64,000 bases of DNA from Leeuwenhoekiella aestuarii (GCF_004104055.1 NZ_QOVJ01000001.1:1302001-1366000), one strand, 5' to 3'. Counted from the stretch's first letter, positions 9,956-19,074 are shown. Numbers and translations: made by a program. The notes: generated from the letters alone by a model not told the origin.

Positions 9956-11065
9956 ATGAAGCACTTTTTACCCGTATTACTAATTTTATCTTTTTTAAAT
10001 CTTACAGCTCAGGAAACTGATTTTACTGAAGAAAAAAAGCCAATTTCTTTAGATGCCTCTTTTTTCTACGGAAGCATCCTTGAGCATAACCCGGATATTA
10101 ATCATTTAATAACAGGCCACCCTACCGGATTCTTGTTGAGTTACAACCGCAAAACTTATGGATTTAATGAGTGGGAGCGACGTTATAATTATCCTGATTG
10201 GGGTTTTTCGATGGCTTATCAAAATTTGCATAACGAGTATCTAGGTGAAAATATAAGTTTCTACGGGCATTTTAATTTTTACTTTTTAAACCGAAATGCT
10301 TACTTCCGGATTGGTCAAGGTTTTGCAGTTGCTGGTAGTCCGTATGATGCAGAAACCAATTACCAGAACAATGCTTACGGTACAAAATTGTTAAGTTCTA
10401 CATACATTGCTTTGCAATACAACAAGCAAAATCTTTATAAAGGTTTTGGCCTTAATGCCGGTTTTACGATCATACATTACAGTAATGCAAACCTTCGGGC
10501 TCCTAACAACAGTACCAATACGTTTGCATTTAATGTGGGAGCTAATTACAATCTGGATTATAAAGACATGCCAGATTTTATTCCGGAAGGAGAACGCACA
10601 AAATACACGGAGCCTATTCATTATAATCTGGTTCTGCGAGGAGGTGTTAATGAGAGTGATATCGTTGGTCAGGGGCAGTTTCCCTTTCTTGTAGTTTCTG
10701 CTTTTGCAGACAAGCGTATCAATCACAAGAGCACCTTAGTTGCCGGTACAGATGTGTTTTTTGCTTACTTCTTTAAAGAATTGATTAAGCTTCAGGCAGC
10801 TTCTTTTCCAGAGTTAGGGGTTAGCGGAGATGAAGATTGGAAACGTGTGGGGCTTTTTATAGGTCACGAGTTGCGGTTTAATAAGATTGCTTTTGTTTCT
10901 CATTTAGGGTATTATATATATTATCCCTATGAATTTGAAAACCGACTCTATAATCGCCTGGGTTTAAAGCGCTATTTTACAGATGATATCTTTGCTTCGG
11001 TAACGGTAAAAGCCCACGGAGCTAAGGCAGAAGGCGTAGAGTTTAGTGTGGGATATCGTTTTTAG
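9956..11065 (+). CDS. PagL-like acyloxyacyl hydrolase / lipid A deacylase, paralogue 2
   Basis: A 369-residue secreted beta-rich protein with signal peptide MKHFLPVLLILSFLNLTAQ. It aligns end to end with the product of 6332-7426: YGSILEHN, HLITGHPTG, RYNYPD.GFS, NAYG..LLSSTY, and the catalytic-type HYSNANLRAPN (His174, Ser176). The C-terminal end (KAHGAKAEGVEFSVGYRF) ends in an aromatic residue, as outer-membrane barrels do. The two copies have drifted well apart, so this is not a recent duplication. It is the second gene of a unit with the GIN lipoprotein. Confidence 0.75.
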   Translation: MKHFLPVLLILSFLNLTAQETDFTEEKKPISLDASFFYGSILEHNPDINHLITGHPTGFLLSYNRKTYGFNEWERRYNYPDWGFSMAYQNLHNEYLGENISFYGHFNFYFLNRNAYFRIGQGFAVAGSPYDAETNYQNNAYGTKLLSSTYIALQYNKQNLYKGFGLNAGFTIIHYSNANLRAPNNSTNTFAFNVGANYNLDYKDMPDFIPEGERTKYTEPIHYNLVLRGGVNESDIVGQGQFPFLVVSAFADKRINHKSTLVAGTDVFFAYFFKELIKLQAASFPELGVSGDEDWKRVGLFIGHELRFNKIAFVSHLGYYIYYPYEFENRLYNRLGLKRYFTDDIFASVTVKAHGAKAEGVEFSVGYRF

Positions 11066-11170
11066 GCAATTCTAAAAAGCAAAAAATCAGCGGCGGAAAA
11101 TGCAACTATTCCTTTTAAAGATATAGTTTAGTTTTATTCCGCACGTTTTCACATCTTTGTAGCTGTTTTT

Positions 11171-11650
11171 ATGGTAAGAAATCTAGTTCTTTTGGCGTTT
11201 GCCGTTTGGGTTACCGGTTGCAAAGATATTGAGACTAAGAAAGTGTCTTCTGATACTTTCCTAAAGGAAGAACTCAAGAATCTCAATATGAATGAAGTTG
11301 AAGAATATCCATCTTTTGCTTCGTGCGATTCAATTAAGGGACAAGATGCGATATACGAATGCTTCAAAACCGAACTCGCACTTAATTTTCAGCGCCAGCT
11401 TTCTACGAAAACGATTATTGTAGAATCTGAATTGAACGACACGATCTGGTTGTATCTGAGTATTTCTGACTTGGGTGACCTCAAGATCGAGCAAGCAGAA
11501 ATCCCTGACACAATCGCTAAACAATTACCACAGTTAGAAGGTTGGCTAAAAGATAGTTTAGATTCTTTGCCAAAAATCTACCCGGCACACAAACGTGGGA
11601 TTCCTGTAAAAACAATGTTTAAAATGCCAGTGGTTATTAAGGTAGATTAG
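11171..11650 (+). CDS. Lipoprotein with TonB C-terminal-like end
   Basis: A 159-residue lipoprotein: MVRNLVLLAFAVWVTGC gives a lipobox at VTGC. The C-terminal 60 residues (…LPKIYPAHKRGIPVKTMFKM, then PVVIKVD) resemble the last strands of TonB C-terminal domains, where a P..RG.PV..xF.iPvvikv pattern is common. There is no proline-rich spanning region, so it is not a conventional TonB. A CATCTTTG sequence at 11150-11157 is close to the -7 promoter consensus. The cellular role is unknown. Confidence 0.65.
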   Translation: MVRNLVLLAFAVWVTGCKDIETKKVSSDTFLKEELKNLNMNEVEEYPSFASCDSIKGQDAIYECFKTELALNFQRQLSTKTIIVESELNDTIWLYLSISDLGDLKIEQAEIPDTIAKQLPQLEGWLKDSLDSLPKIYPAHKRGIPVKTMFKMPVVIKVD

Positions 11651-12823
11651 CTATTTGTTAAACACTCTGCCTTTCCATTCAAATTTACCAAACTGACTTG
11701 CTAGCGCTATATATACAGTAAAAATAGGGTAGGTCACAGCTACAAGAGGAAAGTAAATCAAACTCTTTTTTTGGTTAAAAAGTGATGCAGTTTGCCATAT
11801 TAATAGAAAATCAACAGCTATTTTTAGTAGTATTAGCGGCCATATTTCGGGATAAAAAATAACTAAAAATAGAGAAGCATTGCCTAGTAAAACTAATAAC
11901 GAGATAAGTACTGCAAACCAACTTGTATATGCAGATGCTTTTGCAGCCCAGCGTTTGCGTTGCTCTATCAGGCTTTTCCAGTTAGGCTGTGTTTGAGTGA
12001 GTACAAGTGCTTCAGATGTTTTGAGATAGTGTACTTTTTCAGGTATTTCTTTTATGAATTTTTGCATTAAAAAGACATCATCACCACTGGCTAAATGATC
12101 CGTTTGCGCGTATCCATTCAATATTAAAAATTCTGTTTTAGAGAAAGCAAGATTAGCACCATTACACATAAATGCTTGCAGGAGTCCGAAACTTCCTATT
12201 GTAGCTCCCTGTAAACTTAAAAAGTCAAGTTGCTGAAATCTATCCAGGAATCCTGCAGATGTAAAAAATGAAACCGGGCCGGCGATAAATTTACTATCCT
12301 CGGCTCTAATTTTTTGATCGTAATGCTGTAACCACAAATCCGGTAGTTTACAATCTGCATCTGTTGTGATTATCCACTCAAATTGTGCAGTGTTGATTCC
12401 TTTAGTTAATGCATCTTTTTTGGGAGAGGCCGAAAAGCGTTCGTTTTCTAAAACTATAATAGATACTTCGGCTTGCTGTTTAAACGCTTCAATTAGAGCC
12501 ACAGATGCATCGGTTGAAGCATCGTCAATGAGTATGATTTCAAAATACGACTTTGGATAATTTAAATTTGAAAGTGATTCGAGTAACGTGTTGAGGTTCT
12601 CAGCTTCGTTTCTAAACGGAATAATTATCGAAAATGAAGTAAGATGAGTAGAAGCAGATTTAAGTTTATCAGTTTTCAAACGTTTAAAGCCAAAGCACAA
12701 AAACACAATAAGAAGAGCGTAGAGTATTAAGATGGCAGAGATGAGGATCACGCTTATTATGTTTAGCTTTGTGGCAGCTTCAAAGATGTAAAAAAAATAG
12801 CGCTTGAAATCAGAAAAAATCAT
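11651..12823 (-). CDS. Family 2 glycosyltransferase, membrane-bound
   Basis: A GT-A fold glycosyltransferase of about 390 residues. An N-terminal transmembrane segment is followed by SFSIIIPFRNEAENL, the nucleotide-binding LIDDAS, the metal-binding TDADCKLP and the processive-type EQRKRW motif, then two or three C-terminal membrane segments. It is similar to chitin- or cellulose-synthase-like single enzymes of flavobacteria; the sugar and acceptor are unknown. An upstream in-frame start at 12868 would overlap ruvC by 65 bp. The ATG at 12823 still overlaps it by 20 bp, and a GTG inside the first helix is also possible, so the start is uncertain. Confidence 0.85.
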   Translation of the reverse strand: MIFSDFKRYFFYIFEAATKLNIISVILISAILILYALLIVFLCFGFKRLKTDKLKSASTHLTSFSIIIPFRNEAENLNTLLESLSNLNYPKSYFEIILIDDASTDASVALIEAFKQQAEVSIIVLENERFSASPKKDALTKGINTAQFEWIITTDADCKLPDLWLQHYDQKIRAEDSKFIAGPVSFFTSAGFLDRFQQLDFLSLQGATIGSFGLLQAFMCNGANLAFSKTEFLILNGYAQTDHLASGDDVFLMQKFIKEIPEKVHYLKTSEALVLTQTQPNWKSLIEQRKRWAAKASAYTSWFAVLISLLVLLGNASLFLVIFYPEIWPLILLKIAVDFLLIWQTASLFNQKKSLIYFPLVAVTYPIFTVYIALASQFGKFEWKGRVFNK

Positions 12824-13358
12824 TTTAGGGATCGACCCGGGAACCACAATTATGGGGTTTGGCCTCATTAAAGTGGTGAATAAGAATATGGAGTTTATTC
12901 AGATGAATGAACTGCTGCTCAAAAAATATGATGATCCTTACGTAAAACTGAAACTTATTTTTGAACGCACTATAGAACTTATAGATACCTATCATCCCGA
13001 TGAGATGGCGCTCGAAGCACCTTTTTTTGGTAAAAATGTACAATCTATGCTTAAGTTAGGAAGGGCGCAGGGTGTGGCGATGGCTGCAGGTTTATCCCGA
13101 CAAATTCCTGTGACGGAGTATCTTCCTAAAAAAATAAAAATGGCAATTACCGGAAACGGTAACGCCAGTAAAGAGCAGGTCGCAAAAATGCTACAAAGTC
13201 TTCTCGGCCTTAAAACGCTTCCTAAAAATCTGGATAGTACAGATGGTCTCGCAGCTGCGGTTTGTCATCACTTCAATGCCGGTCGTGTTGAAACCGGTAA
13301 AAGCTATACCGGCTGGGATGCTTTTGTAAAGCAGAACGAGAAACGCGTAAAAAAATAG
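12804..13358 (+). CDS. ruvC: Crossover junction endodeoxyribonuclease RuvC
   Basis: A 184-residue Holliday junction resolvase. The RNase H-like catalytic residues are visible: Asp11 in ILGIDPGTT, a Glu in MALEAPFFGKN, and the C-terminal STDGLAAAVCHH with its Asp. It cuts four-way junctions made by RuvAB-driven branch migration. The start at ATG 12804 gives the normal N-terminus and lies within the 5' end of the divergent glycosyltransferase gene. It is followed by hemW 19 bp downstream. Confidence 0.95.
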   Translation: MKSEKIILGIDPGTTIMGFGLIKVVNKNMEFIQMNELLLKKYDDPYVKLKLIFERTIELIDTYHPDEMALEAPFFGKNVQSMLKLGRAQGVAMAAGLSRQIPVTEYLPKKIKMAITGNGNASKEQVAKMLQSLLGLKTLPKNLDSTDGLAAAVCHHFNAGRVETGKSYTGWDAFVKQNEKRVKK

Positions 13359-13377
13359 CTTTTTCAATTTAAAAATA

Positions 13378-14508
13378 ATGTCTGGACTCTATATTCACAT
13401 TCCTTTTTGCAAGCAGGCATGTCATTATTGTGACTTTCATTTTTCAACATCGTTGAAGAAAAAGAGCACATTGGTTGATGCATTATGCCAGGAAATGATT
13501 CTGCGTAAAGATGAAATCCCCGGTTCATTACAAACCATTTATTTTGGAGGAGGAACTCCCAGTTTATTAGAAGCTGAAGAGTTGGAGCATATTTTTAAAA
13601 CTATTGATGCTCATTTTAAAATAAACGCTAATGCTGAAATCACGCTTGAAGCTAACCCAGATGATTTAAATGAAGCTAAACTGAAAATGCTTGCAGCATC
13701 TCGAATCAATAGGTTGAGTATAGGTGTGCAGTCTTTTTTTGAAGAAGACCTAAAGTTGATGAACCGCGCACATAATGCAACAGAAGCAGTGCAATGTTTA
13801 GAGTTGGCTAAACGCTATTTTGATAATATCTCTATTGATATGATCTATGGGATGCCCGATATGAGTGATGCACGCTGGCATGAAAACTTAGATAAAGCGC
13901 TGGCACTTAATATTCCACATATATCGAGTTACGCCTTGACGGTAGAGCCCAATACTGCTTTGCAGAAATTTATTGAAAAGGGTGTGGTGAAACCTGTTGA
14001 TGATGCAGTGGCACAACGTCATTTTGAGATATTGATAGAACGGATGCAAAAAGCCGGTTTTGAGAATTATGAGTTTTCAAACTTTGGCAAACCGGGCTAT
14101 TATTCACAAAACAATACAGCTTATTGGACGGGCAGATCTTATTTAGGAATTGGTCCTTCAGCGCACAGTTATGACGGTGCTACTCGCAGTTGGAACATCA
14201 ATAACAATCCTAAGTATATTAAAGCGATACAATCTGGAGAACTACCCATTGAGCGTGAAACACTTTCAGTAACGGACAAATACAATGAATATGTGATGAC
14301 TGGGCTACGCACGATCTGGGGGATCTCACTAATAAAGATCGAAGAGTCTTTCGGTTTAAAATATAAAGAATATGTACTACAACAGGCTCAGAAACATATT
14401 CAAGCGCATTTGTTGTATTTAGATCAAGACCGGATTTTGGTCACTCAAAAAGGTAAGTTTTTAAGCGACGGCCTTGCAAGCGATTTATTTTTAATCAATC
14501 TTTCGTGA
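13378..14508 (+). CDS. hemW: Radical SAM heme chaperone HemW (coproporphyrinogen III oxidase-like)
   Basis: A 376-residue radical SAM enzyme. The iron-sulfur cluster motif CxxxCxxC is C11, C15, C18 (FCKQACHYCDFHFS), followed by TIYFGGGTPSLL, TLEANPDDL and RLSIGVQSF. HemW-type proteins lack the extra cysteine of true HemN oxidases and deliver heme. The N-terminal segment with a single Cys before Asp (HYCDF) fits HemW rather than HemN (CxxxCxxCxC). It is downstream of ruvC. Confidence 0.92.
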   Translation: MSGLYIHIPFCKQACHYCDFHFSTSLKKKSTLVDALCQEMILRKDEIPGSLQTIYFGGGTPSLLEAEELEHIFKTIDAHFKINANAEITLEANPDDLNEAKLKMLAASRINRLSIGVQSFFEEDLKLMNRAHNATEAVQCLELAKRYFDNISIDMIYGMPDMSDARWHENLDKALALNIPHISSYALTVEPNTALQKFIEKGVVKPVDDAVAQRHFEILIERMQKAGFENYEFSNFGKPGYYSQNNTAYWTGRSYLGIGPSAHSYDGATRSWNINNNPKYIKAIQSGELPIERETLSVTDKYNEYVMTGLRTIWGISLIKIEESFGLKYKEYVLQQAQKHIQAHLLYLDQDRILVTQKGKFLSDGLASDLFLINLS

Positions 14509-14576
14509 TATTTCTGCTGTAACATTTTGGCGAATTTCTTAACTTATCAAAGTAGATAACCAGCCAGAACCAAAGC

Positions 14577-15326
14577 ATGCGAGCAAAAATAACGATCAAT
14601 TCTCAAGACTATACAGTAGATTTTACAAAACCATTAGATATAAGTATTCCCATCGTTAGCAGTGCTAAAAACCCTGTGGCGTGGTATCTAGATGCTCCTA
14701 ATATAGAACCCGTGAAAGTAGGTAGATGGGTGGCAGCTGTAGCGCAGGGTTCTGTGGTAAATTTTAATAATGTACAGTTTAATCCGCACGCTCACGGTAC
14801 ACATACTGAATGCGCCGGTCATATTACCGAAAAAATTTATAGTGTCAATGAGCATCTCAAAACCTTTATGTTTTCTGCGGAAGTGATCACGTTGGTACCA
14901 GAGTCGTATGCTGATGATTTAGTCTTTACTAAAAAGCAGGCGCAGAAAGCATTGGGAGCCAAACGCCCTGAAGCCATAGTAATACGTACCCTTCCTAATA
15001 CAACAAGTAAAAAAAGTAGAAATTGGTCACACACAAACTGGCCGTATTTACTTGAAGAAGTTGCTGTATTTTTTCGCGAATGCGGTATTAAACATTTGCT
15101 TATAGACCTCCCCAGCGTAGATCGTGAGAGTGATGATGGTGTTTTAGCCAGTCATAATGCCTTTTGGGATACCAAGGGTAAATTGCGATTAGATGCCACT
15201 ATAACCGAAATGATTTTTGTACCACACACTGTAAAAGATGGGTCGTATTTACTGAATTTGCAAATCGCTTCTTTTGAAAATGATGCGAGCCCTAGTAAGC
15301 CAGTACTTTATGCTTTAGAAAGTTAA
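14577..15326 (+). CDS. Cyclase family protein (kynurenine formamidase-like)
   Basis: A 249-residue member of the cyclase/KynB fold. The metal-binding motif is HAHGTHTECAGHI, close to the family HxGTHxDxxxH signature, with a further DLPSVDRESDDGVLASH block typical for the active-site lid. KynB hydrolyses N-formylkynurenine, but no tryptophan degradation genes are nearby, so the substrate remains open. It sits 2 bp before a DUF4260 gene. Confidence 0.75.
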   Translation: MRAKITINSQDYTVDFTKPLDISIPIVSSAKNPVAWYLDAPNIEPVKVGRWVAAVAQGSVVNFNNVQFNPHAHGTHTECAGHITEKIYSVNEHLKTFMFSAEVITLVPESYADDLVFTKKQAQKALGAKRPEAIVIRTLPNTTSKKSRNWSHTNWPYLLEEVAVFFRECGIKHLLIDLPSVDRESDDGVLASHNAFWDTKGKLRLDATITEMIFVPHTVKDGSYLLNLQIASFENDASPSKPVLYALES

Positions 15327-15328
15327 GA

Positions 15329-15679
15329 ATGAAAACACTACTCAAATTAGAAGAATTCGGTTCGCTTCTTTTAGGAATTTATCTTTTTAGTACCCTAGAT
15401 TTAAGCTGGTGGTGGTTTATAGGTTTTTTTTTAGTTCCAGATATTAGTGCTTTGGGGTATTTGGCAGGCCCCAAAATAGGTGCCTGGTGTTATAATTTTC
15501 TGCATTTAAAAAGCTTAGGAATACTCTGCTACCTATTAGGTGCCGCGTTTAGTCTTATAGAATTTCAAGTTGCGGGATTAATTATTTTTTCTCACGCTGC
15601 GTTTGATCGTTTGTTGGGTTATGGGTTGAAATATGAAACCGGTTTTAAAGACACGCATTTAGGGAAAATAGGCAACTAA
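15329..15679 (+). CDS. DUF4260 membrane protein
   Basis: A 116-residue protein of about four hydrophobic segments, matching the DUF4260 pattern: LLGIYLFSTLDLSWWWF, PDISALGYLAGPKIG, NFLHLKSLGI, SHAAFDRLLGYGLKY and the closing FKDTHLGKIG. The function of the family is unknown. It starts 2 bp after the cyclase stop and is most likely translated with it. Confidence 0.85.
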   Translation: MKTLLKLEEFGSLLLGIYLFSTLDLSWWWFIGFFLVPDISALGYLAGPKIGAWCYNFLHLKSLGILCYLLGAAFSLIEFQVAGLIIFSHAAFDRLLGYGLKYETGFKDTHLGKIGN

Positions 15680-15682
15680 CCT

Positions 15683-15690
15683 TATCTTTG
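15683..15690 (+). promoter_or_regulatory. Bacteroidota -7 element just before the start codon (TATCTTTG)
   Basis: TATCTTTG matches TAnnTTTG exactly and ends only 4 bp before the ATG at 15695. If it is used, transcription would begin at or next to the start codon and the mRNA would be leaderless or nearly so. Confidence 0.45.
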
Positions 15691-15694
15691 ATTT

Positions 15695-16327
15695 ATGGAA
15701 TATCTATTCATAGGTTTAGCAGTAGGCAGCGTGGTTGCTTACTTTATTTTCAATAGGTTTAATAAAAGCAAGCGCCAGCAAAATGCGCAGCAGCAGTCTG
15801 TTGTTTTGATGGAAAAAATACGTAGCGTTTGTAAGTTTATAACAGTAGAAGGAGATTTTTCTGAAATTTACCATTATCAGAATGTAAAAGATAAATGGCT
15901 CAATCTGTTTTTAGGAAGTAAGAAAGCATTGGTGCTCATTGATGCTAAAGCTTATGTAGGTTTTGATCTTACCAAGATTAAAATGCACCCTGATGTAAAG
16001 AATAGGATCATTATTTTAACCGATTTTCCACAGCCGGAATTACTCAGTATAGAAACTGATTTTAAATATTACGATAAAAAAGAGGGTTGGGCAAACCCCT
16101 TTACTTCAACAGATCTTACCGAAATAAACAGAGAGGCTAAGCAGCACATTGTAGACAAAGTGCCGCAAAGTGGTTTGTATGATGAAGCTTCAAAGCAAGC
16201 ATTAAGTACAGTATCTCTTATGGAAAATTTAGTGCAGACGATTGGCTGGAAATTAGATTACCAGGCATTAGAAAAAGCAGCTGAAGCACCCCGATTAAAA
16301 GATAAGAATGAGTCAAAAGCAGTTTAG
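15695..16327 (+). CDS. DUF4230 domain protein, membrane-anchored
   Basis: A 210-residue protein with one N-terminal transmembrane helix (LFIGLAVGSVVAYFIF) followed by a basic, glutamine-rich linker and the DUF4230 domain (KFITVEGDFSEIYHY, KKALVLIDAKAYVGFDL, then a helical C-terminal part). The domain is widespread in Bacteroidota and Firmicutes with no established role. The C-terminus overlaps the next gene by 20 bp, so translation may be coupled. Confidence 0.85.
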   Translation: MEYLFIGLAVGSVVAYFIFNRFNKSKRQQNAQQQSVVLMEKIRSVCKFITVEGDFSEIYHYQNVKDKWLNLFLGSKKALVLIDAKAYVGFDLTKIKMHPDVKNRIIILTDFPQPELLSIETDFKYYDKKEGWANPFTSTDLTEINREAKQHIVDKVPQSGLYDEASKQALSTVSLMENLVQTIGWKLDYQALEKAAEAPRLKDKNESKAV

Positions 16328-16841
16328 CATTAAAGAGGTTCAGAAAGAAGATTGGTCACTCTTAAAACAGTTGGTTGATGAGGTCTGGCCAGCAACCTTT
16401 AAAGATATTCTCTCTGAAGCCCAGATTAGCTATATGATGGAGATGATGTACAGCATTACTTCATTAAAGAAACAAACAGAAACCGGAAGCGTATTTTATT
16501 TGCTTTATGATTCAGAAGTCGCTGTGGGGTATTTAGCGATCATTCCGCATTATTCAGATAAACGTTTAAATGCCAAAGCGGCGCTTACCAAGGTTGATAA
16601 AATTTATGTGTTGCCCGAAACACAAGGAACAGGAGCAGGTCGTTTTCTAATGGATTTTGCTTTCGCGGAAGCAAAAAAGGCAGGAGATGGCGGCGTTATG
16701 CTTAACGTGAATCGGGGCAATAATGCTGTGTCTTTTTATGAATATTACGGCTTTAAGAATAGCTATTCCGCAGATTTTGATATTGGTAACGGCTATTTGA
16801 TGGAAGATTATATTATGTATTATCCGTTTAAAAATTCATAA
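16308..16841 (+). CDS. GNAT family N-acetyltransferase
   Basis: A 177-residue acetyltransferase. The acetyl-CoA-binding motif A is around residue 100: KIYVLPETQGTGAGRFLMDF, with Q/RxxGxG/A as TQGTGAG. It is followed by the LNVNRGNNAVSFYEYYGF motif B, typical for RimI/YncA-like enzymes. The acceptor substrate is not predictable. It overlaps the DUF4230 gene by 20 bp. Confidence 0.9.
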   Translation: MSQKQFSIKEVQKEDWSLLKQLVDEVWPATFKDILSEAQISYMMEMMYSITSLKKQTETGSVFYLLYDSEVAVGYLAIIPHYSDKRLNAKAALTKVDKIYVLPETQGTGAGRFLMDFAFAEAKKAGDGGVMLNVNRGNNAVSFYEYYGFKNSYSADFDIGNGYLMEDYIMYYPFKNS

Positions 16842-16881
16842 TAAGCCTCTTCTTTTACAATCACTAATTAAATAGAGCGCT

Positions 16882-17253
16882 ATGAACATCGACAACTTTA
16901 GAGAATACTGTTTGAGAAAACCCGGTACAATCGAAGAATTTCCATTTGATAATGAGACCTTGGTTTTTAAGGTAATGGGTAAGATGTATGCTTTAAGTGG
17001 ACTCAAATCCTGGGAGGGAGGAGAACCGCGTATCAATTTAAAATGCAATCCAGAATATGCTCAGGAATTGCGCGGCGAGTATCCTGAAAGTATTTTGCCT
17101 GGCTGGCATATGAATAAACACCACTGGAATACTATTGTACTCAACGGTGAAATTTCGTTTAATCAACTGCAGGGATTTATTGATCACAGCTACGATTTGA
17201 TCGTAAACAGTCTTACGAAAAAACTAAAAGAACAATTAAAAAGTCTGGATTGA
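16882..17253 (+). CDS. MmcQ/YjbR family protein
   Basis: A 123-residue single-domain protein of the MmcQ/YjbR family: EYCLRKPGTIEEFPFDNETL, KVMGKMYAL, NLKCNPEYAQELR and GWHMNKHHWNTI are the family landmarks. The fold is related to the CyaY-like/double-wing DNA-binding group, but no target is known. Length is normal. Confidence 0.9.
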   Translation: MNIDNFREYCLRKPGTIEEFPFDNETLVFKVMGKMYALSGLKSWEGGEPRINLKCNPEYAQELRGEYPESILPGWHMNKHHWNTIVLNGEISFNQLQGFIDHSYDLIVNSLTKKLKEQLKSLD

Positions 17254-17298
17254 TTCTGAATATCTAGCTTTACAAAAATCATTTCTTCAATCAAACGC

Positions 17299-19074
17299 AT
17301 GCAGAATCCAAAAGAGTATTACAGCTCAAAAATAGCAACGTATCAAGAGCAGCTAAAAAAAATCCAAACGCTATTATTTTCAAGCAGCATGATTCGGCTT
17401 GGCGTTTTTTTAATAGGTGTTGCGGCTATTTATTTTTTATGGGAAAACACGCGTATAATTATCGCCGTAATTGTGGTGGAAATCATTTTGTTTCTGGCTT
17501 TAGTTTCCAGACATTCCCGTTTAAAATATAAGCGAGATTTTATACAAGAAATGATCTCGATTAATGAGACCGAAATCAAAGTGCTCAACCGGGATTATTA
17601 CGATTTGCCAGATGGCGAAAGCTTCAATAATCCGTTGCACGAGTATAGTCAGGATATTGATCTTTTTGGAAGGGGGTCTTTCTTTCAATATTTAAATAGA
17701 ACCGGACTGGAGAGCGGGAAGCAAAAGTTGGCAGCTTTACTTACCTCAAACAGCATAAATGGAATCCCTGAAAAGCAAGAAGCTGCAAAAGAACTTTCAG
17801 ATCAGCCAGATTGGCGTCAGCAATTTAGAGCTACTGCAGCGCTGGTAGAAGCAGATTACAGCGCGAGTTCAATAATAAATTGGTTGAACGGTTATAAAAG
17901 TTTTATTCCGAAAATAATGCGGTGGTTACCCAATGCGTTTTCGGTGGCCTCTGTGACGCTTTTTGTTCTGGCTTATCTGGATTTTATAAGTAGCAATTTG
18001 ATCATTTGGTGGTTTTTTATCGGGCTGGGAGTTTCAGCTATTTACGTCAAAAAAATCACAGATCTTTGGGCAAAATCGAGCAAAACCCAAACAACTTTTG
18101 AGCAATATTATAGGCTGATGTTGTTGCTGGAGGAGCAAGAATTCACTTCGGTTTATTTAAAGCGAGAACAGGATAAAATTAAATCTCAAAAGGCAAAAGC
18201 TTCAACAATTATTGAGCAGTTTTCAAAAATGCTGGGAATTCTCGACCAGCGCTCTAATATGTTTGTTGGTGTGTTTATCAATGCGTTTTTTCTTTCCGAT
18301 TTGAGACAATGTTTCCGCATAGAAAAATGGATTGCTACACATGCAGATGAGGTTGCAAACTGGTTTGAGGTCATTGCCTTTTTTGATGCGCAAAACAGTC
18401 TGGGTAATTTCAGATTCAATCATCCTAATTATGCTTTCGCAGCAATCAAATCAGGAAATCATACTTTAAAAGCGACTGATCTCGCGCACCCATTACTCGA
18501 TCCTAAAAAGGCGATCGCAAATGATTTTAATATTGACAGTGAGCAGTTTTTTATCATTACCGGAGCTAATATGGCTGGAAAAAGTACGTTCTTACGTACC
18601 GTTTCTTTGAGTATTGTCATGAGTAATGCCGGTTTGCCTATTTGTGCGAAAGAAGCGATTTACTGTCCTATAAAATTGATTACGAGTATGCGCACCAGCG
18701 ACTCGCTTACTGATGATGAATCCTATTTCTTTTCAGAATTAAAACGGTTACAGTTTATTGTTAATGCAATTAAAACCGACACCTATTTTATCATTCTTGA
18801 TGAGATTTTAAAAGGAACTAACAGTACCGATAAAGCAATTGGTTCACGCAAGTTTATTGAAAAACTGGTAGCCTCAAATTCTACTGGCATTATCGCTACT
18901 CACGATTTGAGTCTTTGTGAAGCGGCAGACATTCTGGATGACGTTAAAAACTATTATTTTGACGCGCAGATTAAAAACGACGAACTCTTTTTTGACTATA
19001 CTTTTAAAAAGGGAATCTGTCAAAATATGAATGCGTCTTTCCTGTTGCGGAAGATGAATATTATTGATTCTTAG
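17299..19074 (+). CDS. Membrane-anchored MutS-family ATPase
   Basis: A 591-residue protein with only the core-lever and C-terminal ATPase parts of MutS. Two hydrophobic helices near residues 32-72 and another pair near 210-255 indicate membrane anchoring. The ATPase has the Walker A ITGANMAGKSTFLRT near residue 421, Walker B as FIILDEILKGTNS, and the signature region MRTSDSLTDDESYFFSELKR. The mismatch-recognition domain I (FxE motif) is absent, so a mismatch repair role is unlikely; family members of this kind are common in flavobacteria with unknown function. The stop codon directly abuts the next ATG. Confidence 0.85.
   Translation: MQNPKEYYSSKIATYQEQLKKIQTLLFSSSMIRLGVFLIGVAAIYFLWENTRIIIAVIVVEIILFLALVSRHSRLKYKRDFIQEMISINETEIKVLNRDYYDLPDGESFNNPLHEYSQDIDLFGRGSFFQYLNRTGLESGKQKLAALLTSNSINGIPEKQEAAKELSDQPDWRQQFRATAALVEADYSASSIINWLNGYKSFIPKIMRWLPNAFSVASVTLFVLAYLDFISSNLIIWWFFIGLGVSAIYVKKITDLWAKSSKTQTTFEQYYRLMLLLEEQEFTSVYLKREQDKIKSQKAKASTIIEQFSKMLGILDQRSNMFVGVFINAFFLSDLRQCFRIEKWIATHADEVANWFEVIAFFDAQNSLGNFRFNHPNYAFAAIKSGNHTLKATDLAHPLLDPKKAIANDFNIDSEQFFIITGANMAGKSTFLRTVSLSIVMSNAGLPICAKEAIYCPIKLITSMRTSDSLTDDESYFFSELKRLQFIVNAIKTDTYFIILDEILKGTNSTDKAIGSRKFIEKLVASNSTGIIATHDLSLCEAADILDDVKNYYFDAQIKNDELFFDYTFKKGICQNMNASFLLRKMNIIDS

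Noticed and set aside
10391-10726. Two overlapping frames in the second PagL-like gene
   Set aside because: They are shadow frames of a conserved outer-membrane protein and show no features of their own.
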